64,000 nt of DNA from Theristus sp. LFF4_11 (Eukaryota > Nematoda > Chromadorea > Monhysterida > Xyalidae): contig JASANC010002358.1 of NCBI GenBank assembly GCA_030248135.1, positions 186,001 through 250,000 on the forward strand, given 5' to 3'. Position numbers and translations under genes: made by a program. Below are positions 51,301-61,700 of this stretch, piece after piece (within the stretch, counting starts at the first letter, position 1; each line of letters opens with the position of its first letter). Below the pieces are notes generated by a model, which was not told the DNA's origin, ran no database searches, and saw only the letters and a list, made by a program, of their open reading frames with translations.

Positions 51301-52718
51301 CTGACCAATAGGTAGCAAGCAGTGCACCTCATGCTCCATATCAGGTCATTATAATGTAACGAATTACGAAACCCAATCAACAGCACTGTCGTTTCCTCCA
51401 GCCGTCAATGTATCAGACGTGGTGGCCAGGCTTTCTGACGTACTCGACACTGGGCAACGCGCTCGCACACGAGACGGCACATGCGTTTGATAACAACGGC
51501 TGGTCAGTGGGATTGATTGTGATGAACGTGGGTCTCACTTGAAGCGATGTGCTGGTCTACCCATAGGGTGCGGCTGCTGCAACACAGGAGGAAGGATTAC
51601 ATGGACAGATTACGCCAAAACAATCACTGTGAATTTTTTTATGTGTTGCTTTTGGCACGGAATGTTTGTTCTTCTGTTTTTGGAAAGAGATGCAGACCAC
51701 GCGCACAAGTTCTATTCTGATCTGTTTTGTTCGGCGCCTCTAGGCGTCAGACACGCAAAGAAACAGGTTTCCAATCTAGCAAGCTGGGTATACACAGCGG
51801 GAAAGTCTGGTACGGGGTATGACCGGTTGCCATTAAACTTGACTTATCATGGTTCCGACTGAACTCCATGCCCACCAGGCACTACGACGCTACCGGCGCG
51901 TTTCACACGTTCTCGAGTTGGTCGCCGGGCTTTCGTCATCGCCAACGAGCATTGCAAGACTGCTTTCTTCGGCATTACGCTCAATACGCAGTCAGTGACA
52001 CGCTGAATGTGAACGCATGGCAGACACTGGCCGAGAACTTGGCAGACGTGCACGCTGTGAAGGTGTGTGCTTTGTTTTTGCCCAGAATCTATAATTGAGA
52101 ACGAATGTTGCGGTTTTTTGGCGCCAGCCGTTGTTATTAATGAACCTGCTGTTGGTTCAATAATAACAACTTGGTTTGATGATGTTGTAGTGGTTCACGG
52201 AACAACACACAGATTGCCTTTGACGCGTATCGCATGTCCTACGAGTACGAGCAGGACAGGAATGCGCCAATGATTGACGGCCTCAATAACGACCAATTGT
52301 TCTTCGTTGGGCTGGCGCGTGCGTTCATGCAGTGCAAGCAGCCGACGCACAAACAGGCGGTGCTCAATGTGCGTTCACGGTTTGCGGCATTGGATTTGCA
52401 GTGGAGTTAGAGTTTTTTGACTGAGACACTCAAGGTCCGCAGCGTTTGATTTGTGACAGACATCGACATCGGTAACAAGTTTAGCGGTTGAGTCGAAGTT
52501 TCAAAGTCAAAAGCTTGAGACCAAAAAATTTACCTGGATCTTTTGTAAAAAACGTTTTGTGATTGTTAATTTGTGCCCAGACGCTGCTCGATTTGCACAC
52601 GACGGCGCCTCATCGATTGATTGGCGCACTGCGCAACTCGCGTCAGTTCATTGAAACATTCCAGTGTCCGTTGGGCAGCTTCATGAATCCTGATCAGCAG
52701 AAATGCTTCATCGATTGA
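48372..52718 (+). CDS. M13 family (neprilysin-like) zinc metallopeptidase, 5' end missing
   Basis: Nine exons read: 48372-48536, 48652-48877, 49207-49363, 49602-50157, 50800-51162, 51402-51502, 51879-52062, 52213-52368 and 52581-52718. They give 681 residues with phases matching, against about 750 for neprilysins. M13 enzymes are type II membrane or secreted peptidases that cleave extracellular peptides. Visible hallmarks: SVSPCDNFHDFVCG after the expected membrane stem, KTRVFYASC, the zinc site HETAH at 51468-51482 within AHETAHAFDNNG, the third-ligand motif ENLAD in exon 7, NNDQLFFVGLARAF, HRLIGALRNSRQF and the C-terminal cysteine in NPDQQKCF. The third intron needs a GC donor (AAG|GCATGG). 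The canonical substrate-binding NAFY motif before the zinc site is not present; the aligned segment reads SSPIFVALRNTV. The N-terminal cytoplasmic and membrane exon was not found. Zinc binding looks intact; specificity may differ. Confidence 0.85.
50313..50643. mobile_element. Foldback element of AATTCCGGCCCG units with 10-bp TSD, in M13 peptidase intron
   Basis: A left array of about six units of GAATTCCGGCCCGAA and a right array of the inverted unit TTCGGGCCGGAATTC flank a roughly 140-bp AT-rich centre. The ends share GTACNATTCCGGCCCGC as inverted repeats. CCCTAAGAAC occurs exactly at both flanks (50303-50312 and 50644-50653), a 10-bp target-site duplication. That length suggests a Mutator-like mover, but no transposase is present to confirm it. 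Confidence 0.85.
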
Positions 52719-53259
52719 TTGTCATTTTGTTCAAATTAATTATTGACCCTAGAGCTGAAGGTGTGAACATTTTTTAATTTAAAAAACGCTCAACGTATGT
52801 CTGTAGTCGTTGCGTCTCAAATTAACCGCAGTGCCTGGTGATATCAGCAACAATCGGCAGCCAATCGGCATTTACCTGCAACAAAGCATGACCAACCAAC
52901 TCGGTGACAACGCACCAACGTGGTCACACAGTTGGATCATGTTACATCATGCTTTTGTTCGCCGCTTTTCAGTTACTGTGCAAGGAGAAAACAGTAACAC
53001 ACGCAAAATTTGGTGTGTGACTTAAATGAATAACCCGGTCACTCATTGTCACAGTAAATTTTGAAATTCAAAGCCCCGAAATGCGCATAAATGTGGTACA
53101 CCCGTAGTATCAACTTTCAGTTGTCCCCAATTCTGTTCTTTATAACAACACCAAAAACTCAACGTGTTCTAGCATTTTTATGAAACTGGCAAAAAAGCAA
53201 AAACGTTTATTCAATTAAACACGTTAAATATTGACTTTCGTGCACACAGATTCTGTGAA
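52719..53259. other. Intergenic spacer between M13 peptidase and cuticlin-like gene
   Basis: About 540 bp with no supported exon. It should contain the 3' UTR of the peptidase and the promoter of the ZP gene; no clear signal was recognised. Confidence 0.55.
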
Positions 53260-56200
53260 ATGTCGAAGGTGTTTTCAAAAGAAACCAGTCAACGTGTAAC
53301 TTTATTGCTGCTGAAAATGGTGTTCATAATAATCGTGAGCATGCCAGCTGCCGGTGGCAGTGTCATTGACAACGCACTGGTCGGTCAGCCAGAGATTGAT
53401 TGTGCCGCTGAATGGATCACCGTCTGGTTTCACACCTCGAATCCCTGGGAGGGACGCTTGTTCGCACGCAACTTCCATGGACACGACGACTGCATGGTAA
53501 ACTTGGAGCCTGAACACTCCCTGCTTTGCTGTCATGTTTTGTTCGTTATTCCAGCATAAAGTGGATTGTTCGCTGAAATTCGTACAACACACGAAACTGT
53601 CAAATCAGTTACTGCTATCAACATCAACAAATCAACTGTGTCATTTGGAATGCAGCTGATCAGTATTATTTCATTCAAAAGGATGTTGTTTTGTCCATGC
53701 TGTTTTAATGCAGACCACGGGCACTGGCTCTGAGACCGAAGCGAGTCTGTCTCTTGACTTCGACGAGTGTGGCATGCAGCGAGAGCGTTCGTTGAGTCCA
53801 CGTGGCGTGTTCGTGCGTGCCACCGTTGTCTTCTCGTTTCACCCGGTGTTCATCACGAAACTGGACACCGCTGTACGTCTGCAGTGTTTCTATGTGGAAC
53901 AGGACGCGACAATTGAGCTTGAACTCAACGTCAGGTATGATCGATATGTTCACTGAATTAAAAACAGCCCGATCATATTCATAAAAATGAGTGGCAGAAA
54001 AACTGCCGCAAATCAATTTTAACTGGAAAAGTGCTCCCGTACGCGTGCGAGTGTGCATCCACGTGTGCGCACGTGCGTCTGTATGTGCCTACGTGGCCGT
54101 GTGAGTGTGCATGCGTGCGTGCGTGTGCGTGCTCGTGTTTATGAGTGCGTGTGCGTGTGCTGCGCGCGTGCGTGTGTGCGTGTGCGTGTGCGTGTGCGTG
54201 TGCATGCGTGCGTGCGTGTGCGTGCTCGTGTTCATGAGTGCGTGTGCGTGTGCGTGTGTATGCGTGCGTGCGTGTGTGCGTGTGCGTGTCCGCGTCAGCG
54301 TCAGCGTGCACGTATATGAGTGTGCGCATTGAGGTTACGGTTGATGCAGTGTTCATTGTATGTTCAGTGCTCTGAGCACGACCGTCGCCACACAACAATT
54401 GCAGTTGCCGGTTTGCCGTTACGAAGTGCTCGATGGAGACACGGACGCTGCCAGTCCCGTAAGTCAACGCATATTTTCAGGATAGTACTTGAATTGGGTG
54501 ACGTCTTTGTGACGAATAAGTAATTTTGCAACTACACGTGTTTGAATCGGGCATAGCAAGTTTTTACATGCAACCTTACTAGATTAAATTAAAAGTTTTC
54601 GGAACACAATGGAATTTCTTTCGAACACGAATAGACTTCGGATTGTTTTATCTGCAGATTCGGTTTGCGTCCGTGGGCGATTCGGTGTGGCATCGGTGGA
54701 CGTGTGACAGTGAGACAGAGGACACGTACTGCATGACGGTGCACTCGTGTTTTGTGAGCGATGCTGAGAGCACGCAGTCGGTGATGTTGATTGACGACAA
54801 CGGGTGCACTGTGGACAGGTGAGGTCACACTTGCACACTGTCTCGCGGTCGCTGCTCTAACTGCACTGTCGGCCAGCAAACGGCACAACAGTTCGCAACT
54901 TCAAAGGGACATTCATGAAACAGCATTTAATGACCGCATAGTTATGTTTTAACACAGCTACGTATCACTAAAGACTACTTCATGAATGCCGCTTGACGGG
55001 CCACTAACGCTTGTTGCTTTACCAGCAAACCACTCGCAACACTAAAAAAAGAAGAAATTCCGATTCGCACAACTGTGTTTTCTCCAATAATGTGAAAAAA
55101 GTCGAAGTTTTCAGATAAAACTGATAAGGGAGTCTGTATAAAACGTGTATTCCGCTTTTCTTTACAGTTTTCTGCTCGCCACGCCCGACTACGAGTCGGA
55201 CATGTCAGCCGTCCGCAATGCGAGCGTGTTCAAGTACGCCGATCGCGCAAGCGTGCACTTTCACTGTCAAATTCGGCTGCACGTCAAGCAGCCAATCGGC
55301 CAGTGCAACCGGGCGCCGTGCACGGAGGCGACGGCGTCGAAAAAAGTGAAGAAACGCGCACGAAGAGCGACGGACGAGCACGGCAGCGGCAGCGCGGTGC
55401 AGTTCGGTGTTGCACGGAGCAACGCGATCGTGGTCGCTGATCTCGATAGTCAACGCACGGCGGTCGAGCTCGCTCGCATCCAGGTGCGTGCAGGGTGTTG
55501 GTTTAATCCTGGTGTTGTTTGCTGAATGCGGAGGTCGCGAAAGATGAAAAACTCGTTCGCAGTTGCAAAGCAAACATATTTTGCACTGCACTACCACAAT
55601 TTTTTTACCATTTTTACGTTTTTACATTCGTTTTCTACCTGTTGATGAAATTCACAGTATCGTTCCGAATTATGCGAAAAATTGACACGTTAAAAGAAAC
55701 CTAATACACGCGAGCAGTTCACTCACGACTCGCGCTGCAGCATTCTGTATGTCCGTTTTTTTGCATGTGTACATGTTGTGGCATGTTAGCAATTCTTTCA
55801 CTGGGTTCAAAACATGAGATATGGGTGGTGCAGACGTACAGTAGTCGCTCAATTTTTTCACAGTACAGCATGGCCGAATAAATGAGGCAGTCCATCAAGG
55901 CGGGATTAGTCGCTGACTAGGAGTTGTCTTTTTTCAAAAATGCCAACATAATTTCCAATCATGTGTGCAAGGGAGAAAGAATGAACAGAATAATACGGAT
56001 AATCCATTAGTTTAAAAAAACGCGTCAAATTTGGCATACAATTTGGTTTCTGATCTTCTTTTTCTGTCATTCAAAATTCGCGCGCTCCTTGCACCCTGAA
56101 AAAAGCTGCCATGTTTAATCGGCTATACTGTAAATGCATTAGAATCGGTTTCTTCAGAAAACAACGAAAGTGCCTATTGCCACCGCTGAAGACAGCCGTC

Positions 56201-56340
56201 GTGGAATGACCTGCGTGCGCAGTGTTTGGTTGTACTTGCTGGCGCTCACTGGCTGCACTGCTTCTGTGTTCGTCATTGGTTTGTCTGTTTTGCTCGTGAT
56301 TCGCGCTCGTAAATTCAGTAAAATAAAGTTGGCTGCGTGA
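53260..56340 (+). CDS. Cuticlin-like ZP-domain transmembrane protein
   Basis: Six exons: 53260-53496, 53714-53934, 54368-54458, 54658-54818, 55168-55483 and 56158-56340. They give 402 residues with all phases matching. An N-terminal hydrophobic signal ([20 protein letters not shown]) precedes a ZP domain from about residue 45 ([20 protein letters not shown]). Signature segments are [67 protein letters not shown] and DDNGC, then [16 protein letters not shown]. These are characteristic of nematode CUT-1-type cuticlins, extracellular structural proteins of the cuticle. A basic furin-type site KKRARR follows the ZP domain, and a single C-terminal membrane helix ([20 protein letters not shown]) ends in a basic tail RARKFSKIK. 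This is the normal architecture for release and polymerisation at the apical surface. The start could instead be the methionine at residue 20. Confidence 0.92.
54035..54320. repeat. GTGTGC/GTGCGT minisatellite in cuticlin-like intron 2
   Basis: A G+T-rich tract of mixed GTGTGC and GTGCGT units with a higher-order repeat of about 80-90 bp (GCGTGCGTGTGCGTGCTCGT recurs). It could adopt Z-DNA. It is intronic; the Cys/Val reading frames over it are artefacts. Confidence 0.8.
54907..54993. mobile_element. GCATTCATGAAGCAG palindromic MITE in cuticlin-like intron 4
   Basis: The left arm ACATTCATGAAACAGCATTT and right arm AAGACTACTTCATGAATGCC are inverted, with the same TTAACACAGCTACG centre as the MED13 intron 25 copy. 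Confidence 0.75.
55872..56123. mobile_element. MITE 'GGCCGAATAAA', copy in last cuticlin-like intron
   Basis: Left end GCCGAATAAATGAGGCAG; reverse complement of the right end GCCGATTAAACATGGCAG. A second copy lies inverted at 62956-63223, with shared interior including AGGAGTTGTCTTTTT and CATGTGTGCAAGGGAGAAAG. Confidence 0.75.
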
Positions 56341-57108
56341 TTTGCACGTTTTTTTCCTGTGTGCTGTGTTTGACAACTGTAAATCATTCATGCTTCCCTT
56401 CCCTTAGAACGCTGAGAGATATCGCCAGGTATTTATTTTCGAACCACCCAACAATTTTTTACCTGTCACCTTTACTATAACGTAGTTTTTAACTAAAGCA
56501 TAATTTTGAACCTCACAAATCTCGAGGTGGACAAAACTTCCAATTGTGAGATGCAATCCCTTGCGGTTGTTCTTCGTGTTCTCAACTCACACATAACCTG
56601 CTTTATGTCAAGTATCTGAAGAATGATATCCATTTTTGGAAACTTGTATTTTTCTCAGCTTTGTTTTGCAGTTATTTAAAACTGAGAGTGGGCTATACCT
56701 AAAATGTGACAATAAACCATGTACAGCTGCTTATTTTCTGTGATACTCCACACTGATAACTGTTGTTTTTTCCTTAAACATGCACTGATAAGAAATGTTT
56801 GCTGACAGTGTTCTGCGCACCTGTGGGCGAACTTTTAGAAGTGAAAACTCAACACATTGCTAACGGCATCACAAATGTGAAAATACTATTTTTGAAATTG
56901 TAATTTTGTGCATTTACTTATTTGTGTGTTGTCTAAGTTTATGTCAACTTAGTTTTTTGGCGTGTTGTTTCACTGTACCTAAATTGTACCGTGTTTTTAA
57001 GCGCCGACAGGTGTTTTTCTTGTTGTGACAATGAACCCAGATACAATTTGACTTTTTAATAAAGTATCAGCAACGGTAAAGCAAGGGAAAGTAATACCTA
57101 ATAAAATA
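56341..57108. other. Intergenic spacer upstream of the racemase-like gene
   Basis: About 770 bp with no supported exon. No obvious bacterial-style promoter or ribosome binding site precedes the ATG at 57109. An in-frame stop lies just upstream of that ATG. Confidence 0.55.
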
Positions 57109-58647
57109 ATGGCGAACGCCACCCTAATGGTTGACCTGGCTCCTCCCACTGAATTGGTCGAACGAAACCCCGGCGGCAAAATCGGCCTGATTGAACTGCC
57201 AGTGGATCACGCGAGCACCAATGAACTGCGCAAAATAATCCCCTCCACTCAATATGGCCTGTTCTCAAATCGGCTCGACTTTGTTGACCCAGTGCTGAGC
57301 ATGAAAACACTGATGGCGTACAAAGATGACATGGCCAGGTTGAATATTCTCTTTCATTACCTGCCCCTTAGATTGATTAGAATAGATTTTCTTGAAGCTT
57401 GATCAGCCACGATGATCCTTCGGATATTGTCATGAGAGCTTTTGTCGTGAAATGTCCATTCTTTCAAAAAAAAACAGTTACCTTCGGAAAGAAACTCAGG
57501 GTTGCTGCAAACATTCTGCCTGGCACGAAACTGCACGTGCTGGTGTACGGATGCACTTCTGGCGCCATGGCCATAGGCATCGATCAACTCCATGAACTGC
57601 TCAAAAAGGTACAATCTTAGTGCCGTAATTTGTCTGTGATCCAATATGGTTGCATTTGCTTGCGTTGGAAAACAACAATCAACGCATGCCAGTTGTTTAT
57701 TAACATCCTATTTGCATCGCCAAGGTTGAGTTATTCGACTAGCGAGTTCCAGCATATTTCTTGACAATATATTTTGCTCAACAACAGTGAAGATGCGTTT
57801 GGTTTGTTTGTCGTGCCTAGTCGCGACCAGAAGCGCCGCACGTCACCGACCCGGTGACCGCAAGCATCGCGGCGTTTCGCGCATTGAACTGCCGACGAGT
57901 CAGCATGTTGACGCCGTACCCGCGTGAGATCAACGACGCGCTGGTGAGGGCATACGAGCAACGCGGCATCGCCGTGCTCAGGTGCTGCGGCTTCGGACTG
58001 ACCACCGATCGCAGTATCACCGAGACGCCCTACGGTTACATTGAACGCTGCGTCGCTGGCATGATCGACGGTGAGCGCACGCCGTCAGGGGGTCTGGCAT
58101 TGGCTTCTCTGTCAGGCCATGCTAAAAACACCAAAATCCATTCCAATGTCCGTTCCAAATTTTGTATTCCAAAATTCATATTCCATGCGGAAATTTGTGA
58201 AAATTTCAAAGATTGCAGAGGAAGCCAATGAATTTCCTGCGGGGATTTTCGGACTGAATTTTGTCACGGAATGAGTTTTCGGATGGATTTTGGTCATTGT
58301 TCCGCACACACTGGCACTGCATGTATTCTTCTCATCACTCTCTGTGAAGTGCACACTGCACAGCGACACCGTTTCGTGCGGTTCAGCACTAATACTGATT
58401 TTTTGCAGACATGCGTCACGACTCGACCGAGCTGCTGTTCATTTCGTGCACGGCGCTGACGATCGTCGATCGCATTGAGCAGCTGGAGCGTCTCACCGGG
58501 CTGCCGGTGGTCACCAGCAACCAAGCGCTCGCATGGCACGCGATGCAGCTGGCACGGACAGCCGTCAATGGTGGCACACATTCAGTGAACATTCGTTCGT
58601 TTGGGAGACTGCTTGATGTGGACCCATGTGATTCCAACAGTATTTAG
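57109..58647 (+). CDS. Asp/Glu racemase superfamily protein, EutA/maleate isomerase-like; bacterial-type gene with introns
   Basis: Four exons: 57109-57338, 57500-57608, 57821-58070 and 58409-58647, all with consistent phase, total 275 residues. After a short N-terminal extension the protein reads GGKIGLIELPVDH, SNRLDF, ILPGTKLHVLVYGCTSGAMA, VTDPVTASIAAFRALNCRRV, MLTPYPREINDALV, GFGLTTD, ELLFISCTALTIVDRIEQL and LPVVTSNQALAWHAM. This is the order and spacing of the bacterial group containing EutA of ectoine utilisation, maleate isomerase and arylmalonate decarboxylase. The two catalytic cysteines of the superfamily are present at about residues 95 (YGCTSG) and 210 (SCTAL), so it is probably active; these enzymes act on small dicarboxylic or amino acids by one- or two-base chemistry. 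The substrate is unknown. The fold is rare in animals and similarity is to bacteria, hence the transfer inference. The exact C-terminus after VNGG could involve another splice. Confidence 0.85.
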
Positions 58648-58786
58648 TATAGCACACACGTACGTAGTTAGTCAGATTTTTAAACCCGCTTGAATGCATG
58701 GGTGATATGGTGCACACTGCATTTTTCAATCACAAATTGTCACACGAAACACACGGCTACACGGAACAAAAGCATCCACGTGTCGT

Positions 58787-61700
58787 TCACGTGCGTTTCG
58801 CGACGAGCACTGTGTAGTCCTGCGGGTATGACATCAGTTGCTGAATACGTTGCAACCGTGGTGGTCGCCGGTCGTCAGACGCAAAGCTCAACGTGAACCT
58901 GTGCAGCAAGCTGCTGAGCACCAAGAACAACTGGGTGCGTGTGATGCTGGCACCAGGGCACGCGCGTTGGCCGACGCCGAATGCAATCACCTGGCACAGA
59001 ACACTGCGTCGGAAAACGTTTAGCAACAATGACACGGTTGCAAGCATCACAACAGTTTATCAAGATCTTTGAAGCCATAAAACCGATCAAAACTCGGTAT
59101 CACATTTCGTGTGCATGTCATTGGCAGCTGAATAATTTCGCGAAACAACAGATTCAGCTCGACACCTTTGCATCACTATTGTTGTGCTCAATTATCCAGC
59201 GTCATCACGTGTCTTTTTATCTCGCAAACAGTGGCCAAACGCCGTTTCAAACAAACCGTGTCACCTGTTCCAATCGTTTTGCCACCACGGACGCTTCTGT
59301 GCCATTGGACACCATGAATCTGTCTGGGTCAAATTTGTGCGCATCCGGAAACACTGTTTCATCGAACATTGCTGAGTAGATCTCTGGTTGGATTGAGGTA
59401 CCTGGATAGAGACACAGAGCAGTGAAAACAACCAAAAAACTGCGCGATTATTGCGTTCACAAACTGAACAGACTTGAAAGTGTTCCGCACGGATAGCTGT
59501 GTTTAGCAGCCAACAGCCACTAAACAGATCTATGCAGTTTCTTTGTTTGTGACGTGGTCATGCTAACACACTCAAAAATGGTTTGAATCATGTCGTTTTT
59601 TGGAAATAGTGCACTCATAAGCGGTGTCACGTTTTGGTCATCCGCCTTGTCACTCCGCCTACCAGCTGGAATGCTGTATCCGCCGAGTGTCGTGCGTTTC
59701 GTGGTCTTGTGCGTGACGTTCACGGTGACCACGTTCGCGCAGCGTTGTGTCTCCGTGCAAAGCGCCTGCATGAATGGCAGCTGACTGCGGTGGCACACGT
59801 GAACGCACTCGTCAATGGCGACGACCGAGTCGAGCTCAGCTTGTGCACGTCGCTGCAGACAAAATGGGACACTGGCAGTGTCTAATCAGCAAACCACTGA
59901 ACACATTTGTTGAGCTGTCATTTGGTAGCTGAACAAAATCATGCAGTGCGAAAAATTGTTCCGTAATTGTTTTTGCAGGATTTTTTTGTATTTGACTCGC
60001 TGTTGTTTCGGGCACCTGAATTTTGTGACTGTCACCGTGGTGAAAACATATCATGCAAACATTCAAGTCGCCTGGCTGCGTCATGCCGCTGTCAAACCAA
60101 GCAAATGAAACACACCCATGGTAAAGTTGGAGAGCCCACAAAAATTATGAGCAACGGATGTGCCAACACTGGAAAATTGTGTCATGACAATAAGATTTTC
60201 ACGCAAAACTAAGATCCCAGATTCTTTGTGACTGTTTACATACCGTATTACCCCCAATAAACCCCCATGGGGGATTAATACGTCAGCGACTTTTAGGGGT
60301 GGGGGTTTATTGGTGGGGGGGGGGATTATTGGTGGGGGGGGTTTATTATACAAAAATTTCTAGGGGTGGGGTTTTGTTGAAAAATGGCAAAAATACCTTG
60401 CATGGCAGGCAAGAAAGTTGCAGAAACTTCTACTTTTCACAGAGATTTCCTTTTGTAACAGCCTTTTGTAATGAAATTACCATTAACTCATCCATTTGGG
60501 GCCTTTGGTAGCACAATTTCACTAATGTCACTGCATTCAGCCACTGAATTCGCTGGGTATGTGTTTCAAGCAGGTTTCCAATTAACCCCCATGGGGGATT
60601 ATTTGTGGGGGGGATTATTTGGAAACTGGTCGGGGGGGGTGGGGGTTTATTGGTGGGGGGGGGATTAATGGTGGGGGGGGTTTAATGGGGGTAATACGGT
60701 ATGTATCAAAGTCAAACCTGAACGACTGGATTTGCGCACAGGAATGCTACGGCCCATTTCAGTGTGGCCATCGTGGAGTCAATGCCTGCGACCCACAGGT
60801 CCGCGCAGATGCCTGTCAGTTGATCTATGCTAACAAATAAGCATCTGGAGTATGTCTTCTGAAATAAACAGTTTCTGACAACGAACGCACGCACACAATT
60901 TTACAAAGCAACAAACGAGAAGTATCCAATGAAATGTCCATTTGCTAGCCGTCTGTTCATCTCCTGCAGATACGCGCTCACGAAGTCACTTGGCTGCTGT
61001 GGTGACACGTCAAACCTCTTGACACAATGGCACACCTTGATTCACCCATGATTTTCTGCTACTGTACCATTGACTCGAATTTGGAAACGACAGTTACGCA
61101 TTCGGCAGTTTACTCCGCCTGAGTCATCACTGCGTTGTTGGTGTTCAGGAAACTCTGGTCATTTCCAAGATGTGCCAAAATGTGCCGGAAGTTCTGACGT
61201 TGCCTTGACGATGACGCTGGTGCATTTGTGCTGCTCAATTTCTCCTCTATAAAACGCGCGCAGTGCGTCGGCGCACGCTTGCACTCGTTTCACATCGTCG
61301 CAGTTTCGCATCAGCCAACGAAGCCACGGCACCATTTCCAGCAGCATGAGCGTGCTGCTGCCCGCGATCAAGTCGAACATTTCATCGTTCAACGCACACA
61401 GACGCTTGAAACGCAAATCGTTGAATTCAAACCGGCGGCCTGTGTATAACTGGAATAATCGCATGCTCAGAAGAATAGTGTGGGGTGGTTGCACAGAGAA
61501 ACCGTTACTCTAATAATCGAACGGAAAATGCAAAGTAAAGTAACATTTACATAGAGTAACGCTTTCTCAGTGTGTATTTTGCGAACTGGCAAGAATAACA
61601 CAAGAAACAGAAAAAAGCAATGAAATCAACGATCCGCGATTTGACATTTGTTGAGTTTACGAATGCGCATACGAGGTGCTCTCACCGAACAACATGGACG

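Noticed and set aside
54053..54332. Cys/Val/Arg-rich frames
   Set aside because: Read-through of the GTGTGC minisatellite in an intron of the cuticlin-like gene.
57109..58647. Bacterial contamination as the source of the racemase-like gene
   Set aside because: Three introns with correct signals and phase, and flanking nematode genes on one contig, speak against it.
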